From NCBI GenBank assembly GCA_946615905.1, contig CAMOIE010000015.1, positions 1 to 64,000 of the forward strand: a stretch of 64,000 nucleotides of DNA, in the 5' to 3' direction. The notes under the pieces are model-generated. The model was not told the DNA's origin. It searched no databases and worked only from the letters and a program-made list of their open reading frames with translations. A program made the translations under genes and the position numbers. Within the stretch, counting starts at the first letter, position 1; each line of letters begins with the position of its first letter. Shown here piece by piece: positions 35,504-44,583 of the stretch. The stretch comes from an uncultured Treponema sp. Its GTDB lineage: Bacteria > Spirochaetota > Spirochaetia > Treponematales > Treponemataceae.

Positions 35504-35552
35504 ACTTACAATAATTGCGTTTTTTTTCACGCACATACAACAGGAGAATGAA

Positions 35553-37265
35553 ATGAAAAAAGCAGTCAGATTTCTTGCAGTCGCCGCTTCCCTAGCTCTT
35601 TTAGGCGGAGCTGCATTCTCACAGGACGACTTCGACTTTTCAAGCACCGATGACTCAAGCGAATCAAGTTTTGATGATTTCTCAGACTCAAGCACACCGG
35701 CAATAACAATCAGCGGCAAGGCAGAAGTAAAAGCCCGCGGATACTACAAACGTGGTTCTACAAAAACAAGCGGTTACTCCACAGACAAATACAGCCTAGA
35801 CCGGACCCCGATAAATTACTACGACTCTTTCGATGACTTTCAAAAAATGCCGGTAACTACAGCCCCTTCCGCAAAACTCGATATCGGCTACTCCGGCCTT
35901 TCAACAGACCTGGACTTAAAACTCAAGCTGGACAATAATTCCCTCGGAGACTACAAGGAAGACATTCTCGATGAATTCACAGCCCGCGCCTATTTGGGCA
36001 ACTTCCAAATTGAGGCCGGAAAAATGCGTGTCGTCTGGGGAAAGGGAGACAAGCTCCATGTCCTGGACAACTTTAACGCCAACGACTACACCGACTACAT
36101 CATCCCAGACTATATCGACCGCAGAATCTCGGAGCCTATGTTCCGCATCCAGTACTCGACTCTCAGCAACATCCGCTTTGAGGGAATCTACACCCCATGG
36201 ATGACAGCCGACCGTCTCGCAGAGGACGGAGTTTGGCAGCCCTACCAGAGATCTTACCTGACAAGCAACATAAAAAATTTGGGGGCAAGTCAAGTCGTGG
36301 CGGCAGGAATGACAGCTGGAGCTAGAAATACCGCTTATGCAACAGCTCTTGCAAGTGACCCGACAGAGGCTAATCCAGCAACTTTAGCAGCAAAAAACGC
36401 AGCGGCACAAGCTCAGGCTGCCTATATAATGGCAATGAGCCAGTCCTCTTCCCTTTCTGACGATATCTACCCCGACACAAAAAAGCTAAAGTACGGTCAG
36501 GCAGGCTTACGCACAACCTTTACCCTCGGCCACCTCGACCTCGGCCTTTCATACTACTACGGCCACTACAAGCAGCCAACGGTCAACAAGTACCAGGTCA
36601 GCAAGTTCGTCACAAGCTACATGGCAGGCACAACGCTAAAGGACACGGGCATCAACTACGACCAGCTGCAAGTCTTCGGACTTGAAGGGGCGGCCGTAAT
36701 CGGTATGCTCAACACGAGATTCGAGGCAGCCTACAACCTCACAAACGACTTCAAGGGCGACAACCCCTACATCAAAAACAACTCAATCTCCTGGGTCGGA
36801 GGCTTTGACGTGGACCTTCCGATTCACAACGTAAACATAAACATCCAGGAGCAGGGTTCATACATCATCAACCACAAAAAAATTCACGAAATGCATGGCC
36901 GCTCATACCTCGATGAGATAAAGGCTGGCGACGAGGACTTTGCCTTCTGGACTGGAGACACAACGATGACCGATGTTGAGTACGACAAGGACAACATCTA
37001 CACGAACAACAAAATCGTCGTAGACCTTACCGACACATTCAACCACGAGAAAATCAAGGTAGACCTCAAGGGAATATATGGAATCGAGCGCAGGGATCTT
37101 CTCGTGATTCCGGAGCTGTCAATCCGCGCTGTTGACGACTTTACGATTTCCATAAACAGCCTCTTCATCCACAACTTCTGGAAAATTGACAAAAAATACC
37201 GGTCAGAATTCTACGGCTGGCTGGACAACGACTTTGTTCAGATTTCCTGCAAGTACCAGTTCTAG
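35553..37265 (+). CDS. Outer-membrane beta-barrel protein (DUF1302-like), partner of the RND exporter
   Basis: A 570-residue secreted protein with a signal peptide ending near AAFS/QDD, alternating amphipathic strands and an aromatic C-terminal residue (YQF) typical of outer-membrane barrels. The mature N-terminus is an acidic Ser/Asp/Phe segment (about residues 24-48) similar in composition to the GFDF insertion of the RND exporter. An Ala-rich, strand-poor insertion lies at about residues 245-300. It resembles the barrel partners of MMPL/LolA-like sets; the exact family is uncertain. CAGGAGA precedes the ATG. Confidence 0.75.
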   Translation: MKKAVRFLAVAASLALLGGAAFSQDDFDFSSTDDSSESSFDDFSDSSTPAITISGKAEVKARGYYKRGSTKTSGYSTDKYSLDRTPINYYDSFDDFQKMPVTTAPSAKLDIGYSGLSTDLDLKLKLDNNSLGDYKEDILDEFTARAYLGNFQIEAGKMRVVWGKGDKLHVLDNFNANDYTDYIIPDYIDRRISEPMFRIQYSTLSNIRFEGIYTPWMTADRLAEDGVWQPYQRSYLTSNIKNLGASQVVAAGMTAGARNTAYATALASDPTEANPATLAAKNAAAQAQAAYIMAMSQSSSLSDDIYPDTKKLKYGQAGLRTTFTLGHLDLGLSYYYGHYKQPTVNKYQVSKFVTSYMAGTTLKDTGINYDQLQVFGLEGAAVIGMLNTRFEAAYNLTNDFKGDNPYIKNNSISWVGGFDVDLPIHNVNINIQEQGSYIINHKKIHEMHGRSYLDEIKAGDEDFAFWTGDTTMTDVEYDKDNIYTNNKIVVDLTDTFNHEKIKVDLKGIYGIERRDLLVIPELSIRAVDDFTISINSLFIHNFWKIDKKYRSEFYGWLDNDFVQISCKYQF

Positions 37266-37281
37266 AAAATACGGGAAAAAG

Positions 37282-37392
37282 ACTGCCCAACTAGTTCGCA
37301 GAATGCGGTCATTGAGCCTGTCGAAATGACAATTACCGCTATATGCGGAGGTTACGGGCGTTGCCACGACAAGCTCAACCTCCGTTGTTTGT
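37282..37392. repeat. MITE-like structured repeat element, copy 2
   Basis: It matches copy 1 almost base for base from 37291 to 37330 and again around CGACAAGCTCAACC. The second hairpin has different bases that still pair: GCGGAGGTT (37345-37353) with AACCTCCGT (37377-37385). The right end matching GACAGCCCC is missing, so the copy is truncated or diverged. Confidence 0.7.
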
Positions 37393-37395
37393 TAC

Positions 37396-37752
37396 TTATT
37401 CAGTAGTTTCTTGGATTTCAGAGGCGATTTCCTCAATGTTGGAAATCAGATTTTTAAGAATCGGAGTCTTGTCGAGAATATTCAGGCGGTAGAAAATCTC
37501 CGTTCCGATTTTGACAGGCTCTATGATTCCTGAATCTTTGAGAATCTTCAAATGGTGGGAAACGGCGGGACGGGAAAGTTTAGTTTTCGCCGTCAGACTT
37601 GAGACGTTCAGCTCGCTTCCTGCAGCGGAAGCAAGGGCTATCTCAAGTGTGAGTTTTTGCCGGATCGGGTCTCCCAGAGCTGTAAAAATGGGCAGGCAGT
37701 CCTCAAAAAGAGATACTGTCTTGTCGATTTTTTCCTTTTCAATTTCCGCCAT
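37396..37752 (-). CDS. ArsR-family winged-helix transcriptional regulator
   Basis: A 118-residue regulator. LFTALGDPIRQKLT-type first helices, the recognition helix LSRPAVSHHLKILKDSGII and the wing IGTEIFYRLN are plain. No metal-binding Cys cluster is seen in the usual positions, so the signal may not be a metal. The start at 37752 places the ATG inside the end of the aminotransferase gene (14-nt overlap), with GAGGA 11 nt upstream, so the two are translationally coupled. It is last in the mcsA-mcsB-clpC-avtA series. Confidence 0.82.
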   Translation of the reverse strand: MAEIEKEKIDKTVSLFEDCLPIFTALGDPIRQKLTLEIALASAAGSELNVSSLTAKTKLSRPAVSHHLKILKDSGIIEPVKIGTEIFYRLNILDKTPILKNLISNIEEIASEIQETTE

Positions 37753-39031
37753 GTTTTTTATATTCCTCGGCGATAATCTTAAGTCCGCCCTCAACCTCGT
37801 CAGCAGGGCCTGCATAATTCAAGCGCAGACACTTGTCATAATGCGGATGCTTTTTCAAAGAGCCTCTTCCCTCATCCCCGAAGAAAAAATATTCTCCAGG
37901 AACTACGACAACTCCCCTGTTTTTCAGCAGCTTATAAAATTCAAGGGTCGGCATATCCAGATCGCCCATAAAAAGCCAGAGGAAAATGGAGCCTTCACTT
38001 TTGTGAACAGCATAGTTTGTCCCGGCAAAATACTTGTGAATCCACTCCTGGGCTTCCTTTGACTTTTTCTCGTAGAAGGGACGTACGACTTTTTTTGCGC
38101 TCTCAATCAGCTCCCCGCGTTTAATAAGGGGCTCGGCCAAAGCCTGACCGACAGAGCCTGAGGCAAGGGCTGCAATAGCGTTCAGATTGGAAAGAGCCGT
38201 GACGATTTCTTCGCTTGCGATAATGATTCCAGTCCTCAAGGAAGGAAGGCCGATTTTGCTCATCGACATCGAGAGAACCACGTTCTCATCCCAGTAGGGG
38301 CTTGCGTCATCGGTAAAGATGATGTCCGGCCAGGGAAGACCGTACGCGTTGTCGATAATCAGGGGTATCGAATATTTTTTTGAGAGGTCGGATAGATGTG
38401 AAATCTCTGAGTCAGTCAGGACGTTTCCGCTCGGATTTGTGGGTCTGCTGACCGCAATAGCCCCGATGTCGTCTCTCTTTGCGAGGAAGGAGTCAACGGC
38501 AGGCAAATCCACGTGATACTTGAATGTATGGTCAGCAAAAGTCTCGACTGTTGACGGCAGAGAGACAAAGGTGTCAGGCTCTATTCCCTGGTCGGCGTAG
38601 CCTATGTATTCAGGAGCGAGGGGGAAAAGGATTTTCTTTTTTGTCTTTTGACCGTCCTTCGATGTAAAAGTACCGGAAAGGAGGTTGAAAAGATAAAAAC
38701 AGGCCGACTGGCTTCCGTTCGTCACACAGACGTTTTTAGGGCTGATTTTCCAGCCGTATTTTTTTGAGAGGCAGTCAGCCACAGCCTCGATAAATGACAT
38801 GCGCCCCTGGGGAGAGTCGTAGCAGCCAATCAGAGAGTCAAAGTCACCTCTGGCCATTACGGCCTCCATCTCGCGGCGGTAAATCTCCGAAATCTGGGGA
38901 ATCATAGCGGGATTTCCCCCGCCCAGTCTGTATGGCTTTACGCCTGCCGGAAGGGGCTTTCCCAAATCGTCCATCAGCGTGAGAATCCCGGATTCCCCGC
39001 AAAGTTTGTTTCCAAAATCACTGAATCTCAT
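37739..39031 (-). CDS. avtA: Valine-pyruvate aminotransferase, AvtA-type
   Basis: A 430-residue fold-I PLP aminotransferase. YRLGGGNPAMIP near the N-terminus, VCVTNGSQSACFYLF, VSRPTNPSGNVLT and the PLP-lysine block MSMSKIGLPSLRTG match AvtA. It interconverts valine/2-oxoisovalerate with alanine/pyruvate in the cytosol. Its ATG overlaps the clpC stop by 4 nt, an unusual operon partner for a protease gene. The substrate call rests on similarity and could be a related alanine-forming transaminase. Confidence 0.83.
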   Translation of the reverse strand: MRFSDFGNKLCGESGILTLMDDLGKPLPAGVKPYRLGGGNPAMIPQISEIYRREMEAVMARGDFDSLIGCYDSPQGRMSFIEAVADCLSKKYGWKISPKNVCVTNGSQSACFYLFNLLSGTFTSKDGQKTKKKILFPLAPEYIGYADQGIEPDTFVSLPSTVETFADHTFKYHVDLPAVDSFLAKRDDIGAIAVSRPTNPSGNVLTDSEISHLSDLSKKYSIPLIIDNAYGLPWPDIIFTDDASPYWDENVVLSMSMSKIGLPSLRTGIIIASEEIVTALSNLNAIAALASGSVGQALAEPLIKRGELIESAKKVVRPFYEKKSKEAQEWIHKYFAGTNYAVHKSEGSIFLWLFMGDLDMPTLEFYKLLKNRGVVVVPGEYFFFGDEGRGSLKKHPHYDKCLRLNYAGPADEVEGGLKIIAEEYKKHGGN

Positions 39032-41568
39032 TTTTTCTCTTCTATCAAAACGCTTGCCTTATCAACAGGAAGCAGTTTCTTTTCCCTCACGAATCTTACT
39101 GTCAGCTTATCGCCCTTGAGGTCAACGACGGCTTTCGCCTCCTCAGAATTCTTCCCCTCAAGAATCAGGACTGAAAGAGGATCCTCAATCTCATTCTGGA
39201 GGAGACGTCGCATAGGCCTTGCACCCATCTCAGGGTCATAACCCTTGTCCAAAAGATAGTCGCGTGCCTTCGGTTTGAGGCGCAGGCTGATTTTTCGTTC
39301 GGAAAGGCGCTTTTCCAAATCCTTGAGCTGGATGTCCAAAATCGCGGAAACCTGATTTCTGGTCAAGGCACCGAAAACCACGATGTCATCGATTCTGTTC
39401 AAAAGCTCCGGCCTCATGATTTTTTTAAGTTCTTCCATGGCATTCGCGCGGATTTCGTTGTAGGGCAAAAGTCCGCCCTCACTCTCAGAGAATCCGACCC
39501 TGTGCTCAGAAGTGATTTCCCTGGCTCCGGCATTTGAGGTCATGATAATCACCGTATTGCGGAAATTCACCCTGTGACCCTGGCTGTCGCTCAGCTCTCC
39601 CTCCTCAAGAATCTGAAGCAGGAGGTTGAAGACATCTGGGTGGGCCTTTTCAATCTCGTCCAAAAGAACGACTGAATATGGGTGGGCGCGGACTTTCTCA
39701 GTCAGAACACCGCCGTCATCATAGCCGATGTAGCCCGGAGGGGCACCGACAAGGCGGGAAGCGTTGTGCTTTTCCATGTAGTCAGACATGTCAATCCGCA
39801 AAAGGGAGTCTTCCGAGCCGAAAAGGAATTTCGCCAGCGATTTTGCTAGCTGGGTCTTTCCGACTCCGGTCGGTCCCAAAAAGATGAATGAGCCAATCGG
39901 ACGCGCAGAAGATGAGATTCCAGCCCTTGACCGTCTGATTGTCGAAGAAAGGAGGCTGATTGCCTCGTCCTGACCAATCACTGACTTGTGAAGCTCCTTC
40001 TCCATCTCAAGCAGGCGGTGGCTTTCGTTCTCGTCCAGCTGCTCGACAGGAATTCCCGTGACAGAGGCGATGATTTTCGCGATGTCCGCGCTGGTGACGT
40101 GTTTTTTTGAATTGAGGGAATTGTTCTGCCAATATGCGGAATAGGCCTCAAGTTTTTGCTTCAAGTCACGAACTTTGTCACGGACTAAGGCCGCCTTTTC
40201 ATAGTCCTGGGCGGCAACCAAGTCCTTTTTCTCTTCGCTCAATGCCGCAATTGATTTCTCAAGTTCCTCAAGCTCTATCGGTCTGCCGGATTCCTCGATT
40301 TTTTTTGCAGAACCGGCCTCGTCCATGATGTCAATCGCCTTGTCAGGCAAAAAGCGTTCGGGAATATAGCGGGAGGCAAGCTTTACGATTGACTCCACAA
40401 CCCCGTCATCATAAATGACTCCGTGGAAGTCCTCGTATTTTGCCTTCAAGCCCTGCAAGATTTTAACGGAATCTTCAAGGGACGGCTCCTCGACACGGAC
40501 AGTCTGGAACCTTCTCTCAAGGGCTGAATCCTTCTCAAAATATTTTCTGTATTCTTTTAAAGTCGTTGCCCCGATGATTTGGATTTCACCCCGGCTCAAA
40601 GCGGGTTTCAAAATATTCGAGGCATCCATAGCCCCCTCAGGACCTCCGGCTCCAATCAAAGTGTGAAGCTCGTCGATGAAAAGGATTATGTCGCCTGACT
40701 CCTTGATTTCCTTCATCATCCGCTTCATGCGCTCCTCAAATTCACCCCGGTACTTTGTTCCCGCGACCAAGGCGGTCAAATCAAGGGAGAGAAGGCGTTT
40801 TTTCATGAGATTCTTGGGGACTTTTCCAGAGGCGATTTTTGCGGCCAGACCTTCGGCAATCGCAGTTTTTCCGACCCCTGGCTCTCCGATTAAAACTGGA
40901 TTATTTTTCGTGCGGCGGCTCAAAATCTGGATGACCCGGTGAATCTCGTCCTCACGGCCGACAACAGGGTCAAGTTTTGAGTCACGGGAAAGCTGGGTCA
41001 AGTCACGGCTGAATCCCGCGATAAATGACTGCTTCTGGCTTTTCTGCTGCTTCTGCTGGGACGCAGGTAAAACCTCCCCCTGACCGAAAGAGTCGACCGG
41101 CACAAATGGCTGGGGGCTTCCGCTTGAGGCGTAGTTTGCCTGAACCTGACGCAAAATTCCCCTCACCTTGTCCAAAGAGATTTCCGCCCGCTGGAAGAAT
41201 TTCCATGTAATCGACTGCTCCTCGCGGATTGCGGCCAAAAGAAGATGCTCTGTTCCTATATACTCGTTGCGCAGAGTGCGGGACTCAACGGCGGCAACGT
41301 CAATCATAGTCTTTAAACGGCGGGAAGGCGGCAGCTCCGAGAAATCGGCTGTCCTTATTCTCGGAGTAATCGACTGCTCCAAGGCCAGCTGAAAAGTCAG
41401 TACGTTTATTCCCAAAGCCTGCAAGAGGGCATAGCCCACACCGTCAGCTGACTTTAAAAGCGCCAAAAGAACATGCTCCGGCAACAGCTCTGTCGCCCCG
41501 TTTTTGCGGCCTTCTTCCTGGGCAAGCGCGACAATCAGTCTTTGCGCTCTCGGTGAAAGTGATTTCAT
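39028..41568 (-). CDS. clpC: ATP-dependent Clp protease ATP-binding subunit ClpC
   Basis: An 846-residue class I Hsp100 with a double Clp N-domain (1-140), first AAA domain (Walker A GEPGVGKT at 228-235), a middle UVR-like coiled coil (EEKKDLVAAQDYEKAALVRD), and a second AAA domain (GPTGVGKT). The ClpP-binding loop HRVGFSES carries the VGF form typical of ClpC rather than ClpA's IGL. It unfolds substrates for ClpP. It is 14 nt downstream of mcsB, in the same order as the Firmicute mcsA-mcsB-clpC operon but without ctsR. Confidence 0.95.
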   Translation of the reverse strand: MKSLSPRAQRLIVALAQEEGRKNGATELLPEHVLLALLKSADGVGYALLQALGINVLTFQLALEQSITPRIRTADFSELPPSRRLKTMIDVAAVESRTLRNEYIGTEHLLLAAIREEQSITWKFFQRAEISLDKVRGILRQVQANYASSGSPQPFVPVDSFGQGEVLPASQQKQQKSQKQSFIAGFSRDLTQLSRDSKLDPVVGREDEIHRVIQILSRRTKNNPVLIGEPGVGKTAIAEGLAAKIASGKVPKNLMKKRLLSLDLTALVAGTKYRGEFEERMKRMMKEIKESGDIILFIDELHTLIGAGGPEGAMDASNILKPALSRGEIQIIGATTLKEYRKYFEKDSALERRFQTVRVEEPSLEDSVKILQGLKAKYEDFHGVIYDDGVVESIVKLASRYIPERFLPDKAIDIMDEAGSAKKIEESGRPIELEELEKSIAALSEEKKDLVAAQDYEKAALVRDKVRDLKQKLEAYSAYWQNNSLNSKKHVTSADIAKIIASVTGIPVEQLDENESHRLLEMEKELHKSVIGQDEAISLLSSTIRRSRAGISSSARPIGSFIFLGPTGVGKTQLAKSLAKFLFGSEDSLLRIDMSDYMEKHNASRLVGAPPGYIGYDDGGVLTEKVRAHPYSVVLLDEIEKAHPDVFNLLLQILEEGELSDSQGHRVNFRNTVIIMTSNAGAREITSEHRVGFSESEGGLLPYNEIRANAMEELKKIMRPELLNRIDDIVVFGALTRNQVSAILDIQLKDLEKRLSERKISLRLKPKARDYLLDKGYDPEMGARPMRRLLQNEIEDPLSVLILEGKNSEEAKAVVDLKGDKLTVRFVREKKLLPVDKASVLIEEKK

Positions 41569-41582
41569 TGATTTTCCTCTTT

Positions 41583-42683
41583 TTATCGGACTATCTCTGT
41601 CTGCTCAAAGGCTTCCTGCATAATCAGCGCGCGCAGGCGTTGAATCTGCAAGGCCTTGTTTTCCGAAATGTCCGCCGGAAAGTTGAATGTTCCGTTTTTA
41701 AGCAAAAATTGCAAGTGACCTTCCTGTATTCTGTACAAGAGGGCGTGCAAATCCGTATTTTCTATTCCCGTCAAAAGGCCCAAGTCCTTTCCCCATTTCA
41801 ACCGGGAAACATCCTCAACGGCCTCACGGAGGGTCATCAGTGATGAGAATTTCACTCTGGCAAAAGACCTGTAAATCAAATCCTGGACAGAAGTCGCAGA
41901 TTTTTCAAGACATTCTTTTCTCAAGCGGCGTTCTGACTCAGCGCAGTATTTTGCGGCGGCTATAATTCCGGTCATCTGGTCAAGCTCCGAACCTGAGCAT
42001 GAATTCACAGTGTTAAGCTGGTAGTAACTTCCAAGGGAAGCCCCGCTTTCCCGCCCCGCGCCGAAACAGGCGGAAATCGATAAGTTCTTTTCCTGAAGCC
42101 CCTCAAAAAGTCCGAGAAGTTTTCCGCTGAAAGAAACTGACGGCAAGTGAAGGCGGACAGAGACTTTCATTCCGCTCCCTGCGTCCGCGACAGACGAAGT
42201 CAGATAGCCAAAATCATAGGAAGCCGCAAACTGGACAGTCTTCTGCATCTGGTCGTCAAGGGATTTTCCCTCGGCAAAAGCCCGGTCCCCGTCAAGTCCG
42301 CTCGCAAAAGATGATATGCGGACATGGTCGACATCGTTCACAAGGCAGGAAAGTCTTCCGTCAGTCCTCATGATGATTCCGGCTCCGGGGGCAGACATAG
42401 CAGTGGCGGACAAAACACCCCTCTCTGTTAAAATCGTGCTTCCCATGTGGTCGAGGGCGGCGACAGAAATCGCCTGAAAGGAGTCTGCGTTTTCAGTCCT
42501 TGCGACAGAATCAAAAACTATGGCCTGAATCCGGCTCGCGTCATCACCTTTAAAAGCGTTTGGAAAGGGAAAATTCGCCAGATTGCGGGAAAAACGGACT
42601 TTTGTGGAAAGGACGACATCGTTTTCCGGCCCCGGTTCGGTGTACCATGCGTCACTTTTTGTCGTGAGGGAGCCTTCAGTCAT
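41583..42683 (-). CDS. mcsB: McsB-like guanido-phosphotransferase, probably catalytically degenerate
   Basis: A 366-residue homologue of protein-arginine kinase McsB. The fold-defining blocks are recognisable: DVVLSTKVRFSRNL, HVRIS and FGYLTSS..GSG. Key residues are changed: McsB NEEDH is NDVDH (116-120), the TSCPTNVGTG loop is TSSVADAGSG (162-171, no Cys), and the GEG glutamate is Ala in FGAGRE. It may thus be a pseudokinase that still binds McsA, ClpC or phosphoarginine. The start at 42683 follows GGAGGGG with good spacing and overlaps mcsA by 8 nt; the frame extends to 42713 without support. Confidence 0.85.
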   Translation of the reverse strand: MTEGSLTTKSDAWYTEPGPENDVVLSTKVRFSRNLANFPFPNAFKGDDASRIQAIVFDSVARTENADSFQAISVAALDHMGSTILTERGVLSATAMSAPGAGIIMRTDGRLSCLVNDVDHVRISSFASGLDGDRAFAEGKSLDDQMQKTVQFAASYDFGYLTSSVADAGSGMKVSVRLHLPSVSFSGKLLGLFEGLQEKNLSISACFGAGRESGASLGSYYQLNTVNSCSGSELDQMTGIIAAAKYCAESERRLRKECLEKSATSVQDLIYRSFARVKFSSLMTLREAVEDVSRLKWGKDLGLLTGIENTDLHALLYRIQEGHLQFLLKNGTFNFPADISENKALQIQRLRALIMQEAFEQTEIVR

Positions 42684-43191
42684 TTTCCCCTCCGGAAACC
42701 GGCGATTTTTCAAGGGCGCGGAGGTAATCGCGGTAAATGGCGGCTTTTTCGTAATCTTCTTTTTTGAGGGACTCGTCGAGTTTTGCCCGCAAAAGGATTC
42801 GGTCAGTCAGGACTGACTTGAAATTCGCAAGGCGGCGGGGCATGGATCCTGTGTATGCGATATTTCCGCCTGAGGACTTCACAAGGTCAATGATTTCATC
42901 CTTGAAAATCGAGTAACATTCCGGGCAGCCGACATGGCGGGATTTTTTGATTGAGGCTAAGCTCGTTCCGCAGACAGGGCAAAGTTTTTTCTCTTCCTCG
43001 GAAATTTTCTTTGAGGCAGCCGTAAATTCAGCGAAAATTCCGCCGATTGATTTTTCGATTGAACGTGGGTCAGAAGAAAGCCCCCTCTTTACGGCACAGT
43101 CCATGCAAAGATTCAACTTATGTTTTTCTGAATTATGAACCTGCTCGATAAAAAACACCGCTTCACGGCTATGGCAAAAATCACAAAGCAT
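42676..43191 (-). CDS. mcsA: McsA-like zinc-finger adaptor with UVR motif
   Basis: A 171-residue protein. Zinc-binding pairs CDFC..CMDC and CPVC..CPEC occupy the first 100 residues, and a C-terminal UVR motif (KEDYEKAAIYRDYLRALE) follows. In Firmicutes McsA activates McsB and delivers targets to ClpC. GAGG lies 7 nt before the ATG, and a possible -10 TATATT lies upstream at 43210-43215, so the mcsAB-clpC operon may start here, 66 nt after lolE. Retention of McsA supports a real link between this operon and regulated proteolysis. Confidence 0.9.
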   Translation of the reverse strand: MLCDFCHSREAVFFIEQVHNSEKHKLNLCMDCAVKRGLSSDPRSIEKSIGGIFAEFTAASKKISEEEKKLCPVCGTSLASIKKSRHVGCPECYSIFKDEIIDLVKSSGGNIAYTGSMPRRLANFKSVLTDRILLRAKLDESLKKEDYEKAAIYRDYLRALEKSPVSGGEND

Positions 43192-43257
43192 AGCAAAACC
43201 TCATTTTGAAATATACTACAAAAACGAGGATTTTAGAAGAGAAAAGGAGCTGGTTAA

Positions 43258-44583
43258 CTAAATTTTCCGCAGGGTGTCGACAGGCTTTTCCCGTCCGGCC
43301 TTAATCGCAGGGATGGCAGAAACAAGCAGTGACAGAATCAGGGTTCCGGCAGTTATTATAATCAGTTCGGTCAGAGGGATATCAAGCGGAATATTTTGCA
43401 AGTAAAAGGCTTCGGAAAGCAGCTTGATTTGGGTAAAGTCCGACAAATCATCATGGGTCAAAAGATGGAGACATTTTGCAAGTATATTCACGACATTTTC
43501 AGCAAGTGCCATGATTTTATTAAAATTAACCGCGCTCAAAAGTCCTGCAGGCAGGCCGAAAAGAACACCCGCCCCACCGGTCGCAAGTCCTGTCAGCAAA
43601 AAAGAAAGGGCAATTCCGTTTGAAGTTCCGCCAAGACTTTTGATAATGGCAATCTCACGGCGGCGCTCCATGACAAGCATTACGAGGGCGCTGGAAATAT
43701 TCACAGAGGCAACAAGGACAATCAACAGCATGATGACCAAAAGCATCATCTGTGTAGAAGAAAAGTTTTCGTATTCAGCAGAATTAAGCTCGCTCCACTT
43801 GTAAATAGCAGAAAAAAAGTCAGTCCTTCCCTCAATGTCAGCTTGGGCAAGGTCAAGCCCCATTCCAAACGGGTCATTTACGAAAACCCCAACCTTTGCA
43901 GAAGAAGCCCCTTCCGGCAGAATTGAAAAACCGGTTTCCAGGGGAATAAAAACCCAGAGGGCATCAAGTTCCTGATAGCCACAAGAAACGATTCCGGCAA
44001 TTTTAAGGAGGGTGATTTTTGGCAGGGTCTTTCCGTTTGAAAGGGTCCTGGTAGTAATGATTCTAAACGAATCCCCGGCTTTAAGGCCCAAATTTTCAGC
44101 GAGTTTTTTACCGATTACAGCAGATTTTGCAGTCGGGAATTTTTTTTCGCCCTCAACAACCTCAAGAAGATTTTTAAAAGACTCGTTTTCCTCAAAAATA
44201 TCCTCTGAAACAGCCCTGAGAGAGGCCCCCGTCCTACCGTTTTTACCGGAAGCAAGGGCAATTCCGTCCAGTTCTGCAAAGGCAAATTTCACGCTGGAGA
44301 TTTCAGAAGTCTTCCATGCGATTTCCTGCAATTTCTTTGCGTCAAGCATTTCCTTTTCTGACGGGGAAACAAAGCAAGAAAGGTGGGAAGAAGAAAGTCC
44401 TACCATGCGCTCGGTGATTCCCTTTATCATCCCGTTGGAAACTGACAAAATCATAACGAGGGGAACAAGGCTGATTCCTATTGCCAGAAAAGCCCCTATA
44501 AGACTTTTGCGGGCATTTGAATTTTTGCCAGTCCGGGGAAAAATCATTTTTGAAGCAAACAAAAGGGAGGCTGCAGCCTTCAT
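43258..44583 (-). CDS. Lipoprotein-releasing ABC transporter permease, LolE/LolC family
   Basis: A 441-residue inner-membrane permease with one N-terminal helix, a large periplasmic MacB-like domain (about residues 40-270) and three C-terminal helices (SSTQMMLLVIMLLIVLVASVN, ATGGAGVLFGLPAGLL, ELIIITAGTLILSLLVS). It should pull mature lipoproteins from the inner membrane for transfer to LolA. The ATG at 44583 overlaps the lolD stop (TAATG) and GGAGG precedes it, so it is tightly coupled. Confidence 0.88.
   Translation of the reverse strand: MKAAASLLFASKMIFPRTGKNSNARKSLIGAFLAIGISLVPLVMILSVSNGMIKGITERMVGLSSSHLSCFVSPSEKEMLDAKKLQEIAWKTSEISSVKFAFAELDGIALASGKNGRTGASLRAVSEDIFEENESFKNLLEVVEGEKKFPTAKSAVIGKKLAENLGLKAGDSFRIITTRTLSNGKTLPKITLLKIAGIVSCGYQELDALWVFIPLETGFSILPEGASSAKVGVFVNDPFGMGLDLAQADIEGRTDFFSAIYKWSELNSAEYENFSSTQMMLLVIMLLIVLVASVNISSALVMLVMERRREIAIIKSLGGTSNGIALSFLLTGLATGGAGVLFGLPAGLLSAVNFNKIMALAENVVNILAKCLHLLTHDDLSDFTQIKLLSEAFYLQNIPLDIPLTELIIITAGTLILSLLVSAIPAIKAGREKPVDTLRKI

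Larger units (their letters stand above)
35184..35552. other. Intergenic region with repeat element and promoter
   Basis: No gene is seen. The stretch holds a GC-rich block (about 35200-35251), the 122-bp repeat element (35252-35373), a short hairpin (GATTCCCGCAAGAATC, about 35450) and a -10 box for the barrel gene. Confidence 0.6.
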
